Source: Peiella sedimenti (lineage in GTDB: Bacteria > Pseudomonadota > Alphaproteobacteria > Caulobacterales > Caulobacteraceae). From it: DNA of 64,000 nucleotides. Below are positions 26,921 to 36,164 of this stretch, in pieces. The position numbers and the translations under genes were made by a program. Below the pieces are notes generated by a model, which searched no databases, was not told the DNA's origin, and worked only from the letters and a program-made list of their open reading frames with translations. How positions within the stretch are numbered: position 1 is the first letter of the stretch; each line of letters begins with the position of its first letter. The stretch spans positions 164,315 through 228,314 of the forward strand of contig NZ_JAUKTR010000005.1 in NCBI RefSeq assembly GCF_030504955.1. The letters run 5' to 3'.

Positions 26921-29047
26921 ATGCGCGGCGGCAAACTTCTGCTCACGGCGCTGGCGATGAGCGCGGCGTTGTCTGGAACGGCGGCGGCTCAGGTGCCGGA
27001 CGGCTCGGACGACCCGTTCTTCTGGCTGGAGCAGACCGAAGGCGAGCGCGTCGACGCCTGGGTGGCCGAACAGAACGGCTACAGCCTCGGCGTGCTGCAG
27101 GGCGATCCGCGCTACCAGCCTCTGCATGACCAGGCCCTCGCCATTCTTGAGGCGCGCGACCGCATCGCCGTGCCCGGCTTCAACCGCGACGGCACCATCG
27201 ACAATTTCTGGCAGGACCAGACCAGCGTTCGCGGCGTCTGGCGCCGCACCACGCTGGAGAGCTACCTCTCCGACCAGCCGCAGTGGCGCACCATCCTCGA
27301 CTTCGACGCCCTGGCCCGGGCCGAGAACGCCAACTGGGTCTACAAGGGCGCGACCTGCCAAACGCCCAATGACGACATCTGCCTGATCAGCCTGTCCGAC
27401 GGCGGCAAGGACGCCGTCACCATCCGCGAGTTCGACGCCTCGACCGGGCGGTTCGTGGAGGGCGGTTTCGTCCTGCCGGAGTCCAAGGGCGGCGCGACCT
27501 GGCTGAGCAACGACGAACTGCTCGTCTATCGCGACTTCGGCGAAGGCTCGCTCAGCACGTCCGGCTATCCGCTGGTGGTCAAGCGCCTGCGCCGCGGCCA
27601 GAGTCTGGATCAGGCTGTCGAAATCTATCGCGGCCAGCCGGACGATCTGGCCGCCAGCGCCTACACCCTGCGCGATCCTGACGGGCGTCTGCGGGCCGTG
27701 ATCGTCGAGCGCACCATCGCCTACTACAACTCCGAGCGGTTCGTTCTGACGCCCGAGGGGCTCAAGCCCTTCGCCTTGCCGCGCGACGCCGAGGTGCAGG
27801 CCCTGCTGGGCGACCGCCTGATCGTGCGCCTGCTCAGCGACTGGGCCATGCCGTCGGGCGACAGCTTCCGCCAGGGCGACCTGGTGGCCGTGGACCTTGA
27901 CGCCTTCATCGCCGATCCCGCCACGGCCAGGGGCGAGCTGGTGCTGCGGCCCGGCGCCCGCGACTCCATCCAGGACGTGACCACCACCCGCAATCAGCTG
28001 CTGGTGTCGCTGTACGAGAACGTGCGCGGCTCGATCTATGTGTTGCGGCCCGAGGGCGCGACCGAGGCCGGCTGGACGCGCACCCGCCTGCCCCTGCCTG
28101 AGAACGTGTCGGTGGGGCTGGGCTCCACCAGCGAGACCACCGACCAGCTGTTTGTGAACGTCACGGGCTACCTGACCCCGCCGACCCTCTATCTCGCGGA
28201 CGCCGCGGCGGCGCAGACCCAGGTGGCCAAGACCTCGCCCGAACGCTTCAGCGCCGAGGGCCTGACCGTCGAGCAGTTCCAGGCCCGATCGGCCGACGGG
28301 ACCATGGTCCCCTACTTCGTCGTGCATCGCGCCGACATGCCGCTGAACGGCGCCACGCCCACCCTGCTTTACGGTTACGGCGGCTTCCAGAACGCGCTCC
28401 TGCCCGGCTATTCGGCCACGGTCGGCAAGCTGTGGCTGGAGCGTGGCGGCGCCTATGTGGTGGCCAATATCCGCGGCGGCGGCGAGTTCGGGCCGGCCTG
28501 GCACCAGGCCGCTCTGCGCCAGAACCGCCAGCGCACGCATGAGGACTTCATTGCCGTGGCCGAGGACCTGATCGCGCGTCAGATCACCTCGCCCCGGCGC
28601 CTCGGCATGATGGGCGGCAGCCAGGGCGGGCTTCTGGTCGGCGCCGTGCTGACCCAGCGGCCCGAGCTGTTCAACGCCGCCGTCATCCAGGTGCCGCTGT
28701 TCGACATGCTGCGCTACACCCAGATCGGGGCCGGGGCCTCGTGGCGGGGCGAGTATGGCGACCCCGCCATCCCTGAGCAGCGCGCCTGGATCGAGGAATA
28801 CTCGCCTTACCAGCGCTTGCAGGCAGGACAGCCCTACCCCGAGGTGTTCATCCACACCTCGACCAAGGATGACCGCGTGCATCCGTCGCATGGGCGCAAA
28901 GCGGCCGCGCGTCTGGATCAGCTGGGCTATCCGGTGCTGTACTACGAGAACACGGACGGCGGTCACGCCGCGGGCGCCAACCTGCGCGAGACGGCGCGCC
29001 GCATGGCGCTGGAATACACCTACCTGACCCGCCGCCTGATGGACTGA
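26921..29047 (+). CDS. Exported prolyl oligopeptidase family protein (S9), copy 1
   Basis: The 708-residue product should hydrolyse short peptides in the periplasm. A signal peptide (residues 1-22, ending GTAAAQ) precedes a seven-bladed propeller domain and a C-terminal alpha/beta hydrolase domain. The catalytic triad is visible: S567 in MGGSQGGLLVG, D650 in TKDDRVHPSH and H682 in DGGHAAG. RGGGEFG marks the usual active-site loop. The gene is followed 20 bases later by a paralogue in the same frame direction, so they form a two-gene unit that arose by tandem duplication. Confidence 0.92.
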   Translation: MRGGKLLLTALAMSAALSGTAAAQVPDGSDDPFFWLEQTEGERVDAWVAEQNGYSLGVLQGDPRYQPLHDQALAILEARDRIAVPGFNRDGTIDNFWQDQTSVRGVWRRTTLESYLSDQPQWRTILDFDALARAENANWVYKGATCQTPNDDICLISLSDGGKDAVTIREFDASTGRFVEGGFVLPESKGGATWLSNDELLVYRDFGEGSLSTSGYPLVVKRLRRGQSLDQAVEIYRGQPDDLAASAYTLRDPDGRLRAVIVERTIAYYNSERFVLTPEGLKPFALPRDAEVQALLGDRLIVRLLSDWAMPSGDSFRQGDLVAVDLDAFIADPATARGELVLRPGARDSIQDVTTTRNQLLVSLYENVRGSIYVLRPEGATEAGWTRTRLPLPENVSVGLGSTSETTDQLFVNVTGYLTPPTLYLADAAAAQTQVAKTSPERFSAEGLTVEQFQARSADGTMVPYFVVHRADMPLNGATPTLLYGYGGFQNALLPGYSATVGKLWLERGGAYVVANIRGGGEFGPAWHQAALRQNRQRTHEDFIAVAEDLIARQITSPRRLGMMGGSQGGLLVGAVLTQRPELFNAAVIQVPLFDMLRYTQIGAGASWRGEYGDPAIPEQRAWIEEYSPYQRLQAGQPYPEVFIHTSTKDDRVHPSHGRKAAARLDQLGYPVLYYENTDGGHAAGANLRETARRMALEYTYLTRRLMD

Positions 29048-29067
29048 CGGACAAGCCAAGGACGACC

Positions 29068-31296
29068 ATGACCCGCACCCTCCTGCTCGCCGCCTGCTCG
29101 GCCCTGACCCTGTCCGCCTGCGCCTCCATGAGCGACGCGGATGCCGGCGCCGCCGCGAACGCCGCCGCCGCCGCCGCCGCGGCGGCAGCTGCGATGGCGG
29201 CCGATCAGGCCGCTACGCCGCCCGGCATGCCCGCCGACCTCAGCCCGGCCGCCGTCGCCGCCGCCGACCCCTACATCTGGCTGGAGGATGTGCGCGGCGC
29301 CCGCTCCATGGCCTTTGTCGAGCAGCAGAACGCCCGCACGGCCGCCCGCCTGGAGCAGGATCCGCGCTACGAACAGTTCCGGCAGGAGGCCCTGGCCATC
29401 TTCTCGGCCCAGGACCGCATCCCCACGCCCGAGCTGCTGGGCGGCATGGTCTACAACTTCTGGCAGGACGCCGAGCACCCGCGCGGCGTCTGGCGCCGCA
29501 CGTCAGAGGCTTCTTACCGCTCGGGCAATCCGCAGTGGGAGACGGTGCTGGACATCGACGCCCTGGCCCAGGCCGAGGGCAAGGACCTGTTCTACAAGGG
29601 CGCCGACTGTCTGGCCCCCGACGAGACCCGCTGCCTGATCAGCCTGTCGGAAGGCGGCGGCGACACGGTCGAGGTGCGCGAGTTCGACACCCAGGCCAAG
29701 GCCTTCGTCCAGGGCGGCTTCCATCTCGCGCCCGGCAAGCACCGCCTCGACTGGGAGAGCCAGGACACCATCCTGGCGGCCTACGCCGGGGAGGGCTCGG
29801 TCCTGACGGAGTCCGGCTATCCCTTCACGGTCAAGCGCCTGCGCCGCGGCCAGACCTGGGATCAGGGCGAGGTGGTCTACGCCGGCGACCAGTCCGACGG
29901 CGGGTACGGCGTCTATTCCACCGTCTACCGCGACGGCGAGGGGCGGCCCCTGGCCACCATCTTCAGCCGTCCGCTGGACACCTACCGCCAGGAAACCTGG
30001 CGGCTGACCGAAACCGGCCCGGTCAAGCTGAACCTGCCCGCGCGCCTGAACGTCTTCGGCGTCATCGGCGACCGGCTGATCTTCCAGAACGACGAGGCCT
30101 GGACGCTTGGCGGCAAGACCTATGCGGCGGGGACCATCATCGCCGCGCCCCTGTCGGCGCTCGAAGGCGCGGCGACGGACGCCTCGCGCGACTTCACCGT
30201 CTTCGCCCCCACGGACCGCCAGGGACTGGACGGCGTGGCCGTGCTGGAGGGCTCCATCGTCGCCGTCCTCTACGACAATGTGCGTGGCGGTCTGGTGCGC
30301 TTCAGCCGCAACGGCGACCGGTGGATGCGCACCGATCTGATTCCGCACGACAACATCTCGGTCCATCTGGTGGATTCCAGCCGCGGCTCGGGAACGGTGC
30401 TGTTCTCGACCGAGGGGCTGCTGACGCCGCCGACCCTGATGGGCGCCAACGTCGACACCGGTCAGGTCCAGGCCATCGCCCAGGCGCCGGCTCGCTTCGA
30501 CGCCTCGACCCACGTGGTCGAGCAGTTCGAGGCCGTGTCCAGCGACGGCACGCGCATCCCCTACTTCCTGGCCCGTCCCCGGAGCATGACCCTCGACGGC
30601 TCCACCCCGACCATCCTCTACGGCTATGGCGGCTTCCAGGTTTCCAAGCCCTCCATCTACGTGCCCGAGATGGGCAAGATCTGGCTGGAGCGCGGCGGCG
30701 CCTATGTCATCGCCAACATCCGGGGCGGCGGCGAGTTCGGCCCCCGCTGGCACCAGGACGTACTGCGCGAACGTCGCCAGCTGGCCTTCGATGACTACGC
30801 CGCCGTGGCCCAGGACCTGATCGACCGCGGCGTCACCAGCCCCGACCATCTGGGCATCTACGGGCGATCGAACGGCGGCGTGCTGACCAGCGTCTTCGTC
30901 AACCAGCACCCCGACCTGATCGACGCGGCGGTGATCGAGAGCCCGCTGATCGACATGCTGCGTTATCACGAGATGCCCGCCGGGGCCTCGTGGATCGGCG
31001 AGTACGGCGACCCCCGCGTGCCCGGCGACGCCGCCTTCATCTCGCGCTATTCGGCCTATCAGAACCTGCGGCCCGACGCCGACCTGCCCGAGGTCTACAT
31101 CACCACCAATACCGGCGATGACCGGGTGCATCCGGGTCACGCGCGCAAGTACGCCGCCCGTCTGGCCGAGCAGGGCCACGACTACCTCCTCTATGAGGAC
31201 ACCTCGGGCGGCCACTCCTATGACGCCGACCCGCGCGCCAATGCGCGGCGCTGGGCCCGGCACTACGTCTATCTGTCGCAGCGCCTGATGGACTGA
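29068..31296 (+). CDS. Exported prolyl oligopeptidase family lipoprotein (S9), copy 2
   Basis: The 742-residue product is a diverged tandem paralogue of the upstream peptidase. A lipoprotein signal with LSAC (Cys18) is followed by an Ala-rich linker that includes eleven consecutive Ala residues (about 31-41), then the propeller and hydrolase domains. The triad is S601 in YGRSNGGVLTS, D684 in TGDDRVHPGH and H716 in SGGHSYD. Lipid anchoring versus a free signal peptide in copy 1 suggests the two act in different envelope locations. A GCC/GCG repeat encodes the Ala run and could vary in length. Confidence 0.92.
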   Translation: MTRTLLLAACSALTLSACASMSDADAGAAANAAAAAAAAAAAMAADQAATPPGMPADLSPAAVAAADPYIWLEDVRGARSMAFVEQQNARTAARLEQDPRYEQFRQEALAIFSAQDRIPTPELLGGMVYNFWQDAEHPRGVWRRTSEASYRSGNPQWETVLDIDALAQAEGKDLFYKGADCLAPDETRCLISLSEGGGDTVEVREFDTQAKAFVQGGFHLAPGKHRLDWESQDTILAAYAGEGSVLTESGYPFTVKRLRRGQTWDQGEVVYAGDQSDGGYGVYSTVYRDGEGRPLATIFSRPLDTYRQETWRLTETGPVKLNLPARLNVFGVIGDRLIFQNDEAWTLGGKTYAAGTIIAAPLSALEGAATDASRDFTVFAPTDRQGLDGVAVLEGSIVAVLYDNVRGGLVRFSRNGDRWMRTDLIPHDNISVHLVDSSRGSGTVLFSTEGLLTPPTLMGANVDTGQVQAIAQAPARFDASTHVVEQFEAVSSDGTRIPYFLARPRSMTLDGSTPTILYGYGGFQVSKPSIYVPEMGKIWLERGGAYVIANIRGGGEFGPRWHQDVLRERRQLAFDDYAAVAQDLIDRGVTSPDHLGIYGRSNGGVLTSVFVNQHPDLIDAAVIESPLIDMLRYHEMPAGASWIGEYGDPRVPGDAAFISRYSAYQNLRPDADLPEVYITTNTGDDRVHPGHARKYAARLAEQGHDYLLYEDTSGGHSYDADPRANARRWARHYVYLSQRLMD

Positions 31297-31303
31297 TCTC
31301 ACG

Positions 31304-31334
31304 GCAAGGTGAGCGGCCCACCCGCCCACCTTGC
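31304..31334 (+). terminator. Hairpin after the tandem peptidase genes
   Basis: An 8-bp perfect stem GCAAGGTG/CACCTTGC (31304-31311 with 31327-31334) begins seven bases beyond the second peptidase stop. It is followed only by TTT, so it is a weak intrinsic terminator or a partial one ahead of the next gene on the same strand. Confidence 0.55.
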
Positions 31335-31341
31335 TTTAGTC

Positions 31342-32067
31342 ATGGAAGCCATGCGCGTCCGCTTCGCTATCGCTCTCCTGCTGCTCGCCGCCTTCGGCCT
31401 GCCCGCCAAGGCTCAGGAGGGGCGTGAGCGGCCCCTGACCGTGGTCGAGCTGTTCACGGCGCAGGGCTGCGACGGCTGTCCCGACGCCAACGCCTACGCC
31501 GCCGGCCTGGCCAGGAACCCGGACCTGATCGTGCTGACCTACGGCGTCGACTACTGGGACTATCTGGGCTGGGAGGACACCTTCGCCAGGCCCGAGTTCG
31601 TCGAGCGCCAGCGGGCCTATCGCGCTGCGCTCCGCCAGCGGGACATCTACACGCCCCAGGTGGTGATCAACGGCCACGGCCAGGCGCCGGGCGTCCGGGC
31701 CGAGGCGCTGGACACGCTGCTTGGCGAAGAACGGGGGCGTCCCCGCGCGGTGATCGACACGCGCTTTCAGAACGACGGCCAGCGCATCGCCGTGGGCTCG
31801 GGCCGGGCCCCGCGCGGCGGCGCCGACGTCTGGCTGGTGCGGTACCAGGCTGAGGTCGACCCCGTGCTCGTGCGGCGGGGCGAAAATCGCGGGGTCAGCG
31901 TTCCCCACGCCAATGTGGTGCGCGAACTGGCGGACATCGGCGACTGGCGCGGTCGCGCGGCCAGCTATGACCTTCCCGAGCCTTCAGTGCCGGGCCTGAC
32001 GACCGTGGTGCTGGTCCAGGCCCGCGCCACGGGCGAAATCCTCGCCGCCGACCGCCTCGACCCTTAA
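31342..32067 (+). CDS. DUF1223 thioredoxin-fold exported protein
   Basis: The 241-residue product (a second in-frame ATG at 31351 would give 238) starts with a signal peptide ending LPAKAQ. A DUF1223 domain follows with VVELFTAQGCDGCPDANAYA, which has a C-x-x-C redox-type motif at the thioredoxin position. TPQVVINGHGQ is the cis-Pro-like loop. It is a probable periplasmic redox or chaperone protein of unknown substrate. It is downstream of the peptidases but separated by a hairpin. The convergent phosphotransferase gene ends three bases after it. Confidence 0.85.
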   Translation: MEAMRVRFAIALLLLAAFGLPAKAQEGRERPLTVVELFTAQGCDGCPDANAYAAGLARNPDLIVLTYGVDYWDYLGWEDTFARPEFVERQRAYRAALRQRDIYTPQVVINGHGQAPGVRAEALDTLLGEERGRPRAVIDTRFQNDGQRIAVGSGRAPRGGADVWLVRYQAEVDPVLVRRGENRGVSVPHANVVRELADIGDWRGRAASYDLPEPSVPGLTTVVLVQARATGEILAADRLDP

Positions 32068-32070
32068 GCC

Positions 32071-33102
32071 TTAAGCGCCCGCCTTGACGGCGAAGGACAG
32101 GGCGGCCTCCGCCAGCAGCGGCGCCTGGGCCGCCGTGGCCCTGGCCTCGGCGCTGGCCGCGGTCCCGTCGCGGATGCGCCCGGCGATGCCCTGGCAGATC
32201 GCCGCCAGCCGGAACAGGTTGTAGGCCATCAGCCAGTCCAGCGAGACGGTCAGCCTGCGCCCGGTGCGGGCCTGATACCGCTCGACCATTTCCTGCGCCG
32301 TCGGCAGGCCTTCTGCGGTCAGGTCCAGCCCGGCCAGGCCGTTACGCTGCGACGACGGGATCACCCAGGCGATCAGCAGGTAGCCCAGGTCCGCCATGGG
32401 GTCGCCCAGGGTCGACAGCTCCCAGTCCAGCACCGCCAGCACCTGGGGCCGATCGGCGGCGAAGATCATGTTGTCCAGTCGGAAGTCGCCATGGACGATG
32501 CGCGCCTCGCCCTCGGGCGGCAGGGTCCTGGGCAGCCACTCGATCAGCCGGTCCATGGCGGGCAGGGGGTCGGTCTCCGACGCGCGGTACTGGCGCGACC
32601 AGCGATCGACCTGACGGGCGAAATAGGCGCCCGGCTTGCCGTAGTCGCCCAGGCCAACCTCGGCGGGATCAATCCGGTGCAGATCGGCCAGGGTATCGAT
32701 CTGGGCCTCATAGATCGGCCGCCGCGCCGCGCGCGCCAGTTCCGGCAGGGCCAGGGTCCAGAAGATGCGACCTTCCACGTAATCCATGACGTAGAAGGGC
32801 GCCCCGACCAGGGCCGGACCCTCCTCGTAGCCGACCGGCCTGGGAACCGGGAAACCGGCGCCCGACAGGGCCGAGATCACTCGAAACTCACGGTCCACCG
32901 CGTGCGCCGAGGGCAGCAGCGGCCCCGTCGGCTTGCGGCGCAGCACCCATCGGCCCGAGGGCGAAACCAGCGCATAGGTCGGGTTCGACTGACCGCCCGA
33001 GAACCGCTCCAGCGCCACCGGGCCTTCGAAACCAGGCACGCGCGCGGCCATCCATCGGGCCAGGCCCTCCAGGTCGGGCGCGGGATCGGCGGTCGAGCTC
33101 AT
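32071..33102 (-). CDS. Phosphotransferase family protein (aminoglycoside phosphotransferase/choline-kinase fold, ACAD-associated type)
   Basis: The 343-residue product has the kinase-like fold of the APH family. Its features are a nucleotide loop FSGGQSNPTYAL, a Brenner motif HGDFRLDNMIF near residue 200 and a metal-binding DWELSTLGDPMADLGYL. This branch (often named next to acyl-CoA dehydrogenases) phosphorylates hydroxy-acyl-CoA intermediates or small alcohols in beta-oxidation of hydroxylated acids; the actual substrate here is unknown. It is divergent from the flavoprotein gene at 33188 with an 85-base shared upstream region. Aminoglycoside resistance is not implied. Confidence 0.87.
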   Translation of the reverse strand: MSSTADPAPDLEGLARWMAARVPGFEGPVALERFSGGQSNPTYALVSPSGRWVLRRKPTGPLLPSAHAVDREFRVISALSGAGFPVPRPVGYEEGPALVGAPFYVMDYVEGRIFWTLALPELARAARRPIYEAQIDTLADLHRIDPAEVGLGDYGKPGAYFARQVDRWSRQYRASETDPLPAMDRLIEWLPRTLPPEGEARIVHGDFRLDNMIFAADRPQVLAVLDWELSTLGDPMADLGYLLIAWVIPSSQRNGLAGLDLTAEGLPTAQEMVERYQARTGRRLTVSLDWLMAYNLFRLAAICQGIAGRIRDGTAASAEARATAAQAPLLAEAALSFAVKAGA

Positions 33103-33187
33103 GCGCTTCCCAATACCTTACTTTCTTGTCTCGGAGGGCGGGGCGGCTTAGCTGAATTAGCCGCATATGGAGGAGCAGGGCCAGCCC

Positions 33188-34414
33188 ATGACGTTCGAGC
33201 GTGTGGTCATCATCGGCGCCGGCCATGCCGGAGGCACGGCGGCGGCGCTGCTGCGCCAGATGGGCTTCAAGGGGCAGGTGACCCTGATCGGCGACGAGCC
33301 CGTCTGCCCCTATCAGCGCCCGCCCCTGTCCAAGGCCTGGCTCAAGGGCGAGGCCGACAGCGACAGCCTGCTGCTGCGTCCCGAGAGCTTCTATCGCGAG
33401 CAGGATATCGAGCTGGTCACCGGCGTGGCCGTCCGCGCGATTGACCGCGAGGCGCGCATGGTTCGGCTGGACCGCAGCCGGTCCGGCGCCGGCGTCCCCT
33501 ATGACGCCCTGATCCTGGCCACGGGGTCGCGGGCGCGCACGCTGCCGGTTCCGGGCGGAGACGATCCGGCGGTGCTGACCCTGCGCACCATGGCCGACGC
33601 CGATCGGCTGAAGGCGCGGCTGACCCCCGGCGCCCGTCTGGTGCTGATCGGGGCGGGCTATGTGGGGCTTGAGGCGGCCGCCTCGGCCACCGCCCTGGGC
33701 TGCACGGCTACCGTGGTCGAGGTGCAGGACCGGGTCCTCTCGCGCACCGCCTCGCCGGCCCTGGCGGAGCGGATCGCGGCGCGCCACGGCCAGGCGGGCG
33801 TCGAAATCCTGACCGGCGTGGGCGTGGCCGCGATCCGGCCAGGGGGGACCGGGGTTGAGCTCAGCGATGGGCGCGTTCTCGAGGCCGACGTGGTGCTGGT
33901 GGGCGTGGGCGCCGTGGCCGAGGACCGGCTGGCGCGCGACGCCGGCCTGACCTGCCGCGACGGGGTGGTCGTGAACGCGGAAGCCCGCACCAGCGACGAC
34001 GACATCTTCGCCATCGGCGACTGCGCCTGGCGCCCTTGGCCCCTCTACGGTTCGGCCGGACGGCTCGAGAGCGTGCCCAGCGCTCTTGAGACGGCCAAGC
34101 AGGCCGCCGCCGCCATCTCCGGCGCGCCGCCGCCTCCCCCTGAGGTTCCGTGGTTCTGGTCCGACCAGTACGACCTCAAGCTCCAGGTGGCCGGCCTGTT
34201 CATCGATGCTGACCGACAGGTGATCCGAAGGGACGCCGCCACGGACCGCTTCGCCGTCTTCCACCTGAAGGGCGACCGCCTGCGCGCGGTCGAGGCGCTG
34301 AATGCGCCCCAGGAATTCATGGGCGGGCGGCTGCTGATCGCCTCGGGCAAGCCGGTGGACGACGCCCTGCTGGCCGATCCCACCGTGTCGATGAAGGCGG
34401 TGACGAAGGCCTAG
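33188..34414 (+). CDS. FAD/NAD(P)-dependent ferredoxin or rubredoxin reductase-like oxidoreductase
   Basis: The 408-residue product has two dinucleotide-binding Rossmann domains: FAD in VVIIGAGHAGGTAAALLR (residues 5-22) and NAD(P) in LVLIGAGYVGLEAAASATALG (near residue 153). EARTSDDDIFAIGDCA is the second FAD motif, and a C-terminal reductase dimer domain follows. The pattern fits the ferredoxin/rubredoxin reductase group that feeds electrons to P450, dioxygenase or hydroxylase partners. No such partner is adjacent. An in-frame ATG at 33167 is an alternative start. Its TAG shares four bases with the convergent rppH stop. Confidence 0.88.
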   Translation: MTFERVVIIGAGHAGGTAAALLRQMGFKGQVTLIGDEPVCPYQRPPLSKAWLKGEADSDSLLLRPESFYREQDIELVTGVAVRAIDREARMVRLDRSRSGAGVPYDALILATGSRARTLPVPGGDDPAVLTLRTMADADRLKARLTPGARLVLIGAGYVGLEAAASATALGCTATVVEVQDRVLSRTASPALAERIAARHGQAGVEILTGVGVAAIRPGGTGVELSDGRVLEADVVLVGVGAVAEDRLARDAGLTCRDGVVVNAEARTSDDDIFAIGDCAWRPWPLYGSAGRLESVPSALETAKQAAAAISGAPPPPPEVPWFWSDQYDLKLQVAGLFIDADRQVIRRDAATDRFAVFHLKGDRLRAVEALNAPQEFMGGRLLIASGKPVDDALLADPTVSMKAVTKA

Positions 34415-34902
34415 TCTGCAGCGAGGTGGCCGAACGCCTCGACCACGCGCTCATAGGCGGGCCGCTTGAAGGGCACGATCAGCTCGGGCGCCTCGGCCAG
34501 CCGGCCCCATCGCCAGGCGTCGAACTCGATGGGTGGATAGGCCTTCAGGTCCACCTCTGCGTCCTCGCCGGTGAAGCGATAGGCGAACCAGATCTGCTTC
34601 TGGCCCCGCCATTTGCCCCGGCCCAGAATCTCGGCCGGGAAGTCATAGGCGATCCAGCCTTCGGTGCTGGCCAGGTACTCGACGGAGGTGACGCCGGTCT
34701 CCTCGCGCAGCTCGCGCCGCGCCGCGTATTCATAGGCGCCGGCCGCCTCTTCGTGCGGATCGACGCCCCCTTGCGGAAACTGCCAGGAATGGGGACCGCC
34801 CTGGCCGCGGCGCCGGCCGTACCAGACGAGACCGTCGCGGTTGATCAGGACGACGCCCACATTGGGGCGGTGCCGGGGGAAGTCGCCGGCCGCCTCGCTC
34901 AA
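34411..34902 (-). CDS. rppH: RNA pyrophosphohydrolase RppH (NUDIX)
   Basis: RppH removes pyrophosphate from 5'-triphosphate mRNA ends and so starts RNase E-dependent decay. The 163-residue product has the Nudix box GAYEYAARRELREETGV (near residues 52-68) after WQFPQGGVDPHEE, and the family N-terminus RPNVGVVLINRDG. The TTG at 34902 is chosen over upstream candidates because its TTGA overlaps the upstream gene stop by four bases and gives the usual length. It is the last gene of the obgE-to-rppH minus-strand operon. Confidence 0.88.
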   Translation of the reverse strand: MSEAAGDFPRHRPNVGVVLINRDGLVWYGRRRGQGGPHSWQFPQGGVDPHEEAAGAYEYAARRELREETGVTSVEYLASTEGWIAYDFPAEILGRGKWRGQKQIWFAYRFTGEDAEVDLKAYPPIEFDAWRWGRLAEAPELIVPFKRPAYERVVEAFGHLAAD

Positions 34903-36089
34903 CGGCCGGGCCGCCGGGCCAGGGCCGAGGCGGGCGCCAGCTGCACCCCGCGTTCCGACAGGCCCTGCGTCCAACGCGCCGCCGCCTCGACCGTCACCGG
35001 ATAGGCGAAGCCGCTGCCCAGCGCCTGGCCCCGCGTCTTGGCCTGCGCCTCCAGAGCCGCCAGGGCGGCGGTCACGTCATCGGGCGTCAGGGTGCGGTCG
35101 ACCACCGCGTCGGCGCTGGCGCGCGCGAAGGCGCCGGGCCGCCGCCGGGCCGACCCGTCGTCCATGAAGGCCAGGCCCCGCTGCCGCAGGATCTGCAGGA
35201 AGGCGGTCATGGGGCCGTCGGAGGTGACGAAGCGCTCGCCCATGTAGTTGGTCACCCCCGCATAGCCCGTGGCGCGGGCCAGCAGCCATTCCATGCGCCG
35301 GGTGATCTCCTGCGGGCCGGCGGTCGAGACCAGGGTGTAGGGACCCGGGTCGTTCTGGGGGTAATCGACCGGCTCCATGGGAATCTCGAGCAGCACCTCG
35401 TGGCCGGCCGCCCGGGCCATGTCGATCCAGGCCTGCAGCCCCTCGGCATAGGGCACGAAGGACAGGGTCACTTCGGGCGGCAGATTCTCGATGGCGCTGC
35501 GCGTGGCCGTGGGATTGATGCCCAGGCCGCCGACGATCAGGGCCACCTTGGGCCGTCCGTCCGGGCGGAAGGGCCGTGCATAGGCTTCGAAGGGCGTGCG
35601 GCCGTCCGGCGCGATCGTGGGCAGCGGACCGTTCGGTCCCGGCTGCACCAGGGCCGCGATGGGGGCCGGCGCAAGCGGCGAGGCGGCGAAGCGGCGCACC
35701 GGGCCCGAGGTCCCGTCCGCGCCGGGAATGGTGATCAGCGCCTGTCCATCGATGGGCTGGCCTTCGGCGTCCAGCGGGGCGCCGTTGGCGTCCTGATAAA
35801 GGCCGAGCGTGTCCATGGAGAAGGTGGACAGGCCGTCCGGCGCCTGATCCAGGCGCGGGTCGCGCTTCAGGGCCACGCGCGCCTCCGGCGCCCCGGCGCG
35901 GGGGTCTCCGACGATGGCGACCAGGGCGGCGGCGGCGCCGATGAACAGCGTTCCGGCGGCGAGCACGGCGACAGGCGGGCGCTTGAGGCCCGAAAGAATG
36001 GCCTTGGGGTTCAGGCCGCGGCCCGTCTTGGCGGGCGGCGATCCTGCGGCGGCGGCGAGAGCGGACTGGCGGCGGGCGAACATGGTCAA
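34899..36089 (-). CDS. Divergent polysaccharide deacetylase family protein (YibQ-like)
   Basis: The 396-residue product has a cytoplasmic basic start, one membrane helix (about residues 36-58) and a periplasmic tail. The tail holds a diverged polysaccharide deacetylase domain (about residues 170-380, with VALIVGGLGINPTATRSAIENL and FVPYAEGLQAWIDMARAAG). The metal ligands of active deacetylases are not all visible. The gene lies between ctpA and rppH, where the family normally sits, supporting an envelope or peptidoglycan role. Its stop overlaps the rppH start. Confidence 0.87.
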   Translation of the reverse strand: MTMFARRQSALAAAAGSPPAKTGRGLNPKAILSGLKRPPVAVLAAGTLFIGAAAALVAIVGDPRAGAPEARVALKRDPRLDQAPDGLSTFSMDTLGLYQDANGAPLDAEGQPIDGQALITIPGADGTSGPVRRFAASPLAPAPIAALVQPGPNGPLPTIAPDGRTPFEAYARPFRPDGRPKVALIVGGLGINPTATRSAIENLPPEVTLSFVPYAEGLQAWIDMARAAGHEVLLEIPMEPVDYPQNDPGPYTLVSTAGPQEITRRMEWLLARATGYAGVTNYMGERFVTSDGPMTAFLQILRQRGLAFMDDGSARRRPGAFARASADAVVDRTLTPDDVTAALAALEAQAKTRGQALGSGFAYPVTVEAAARWTQGLSERGVQLAPASALARRPGR

Positions 36090-36164
36090 GAACCGGATTG
36101 ACGAGCGCCCTCCGGAAGGGAGGGTTCGCCAAGCCCAAAGCTCTTATGTCGCGGTTAACAAAGC

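Noticed and set aside
26888..31329. Two very long minus-strand open frames (723 and 608 codons) opposite the prolyl oligopeptidases
   Set aside because: Their translations are Gly/Val/Gln/Asp-rich low-complexity shadows; the plus strand has full catalytic triads.
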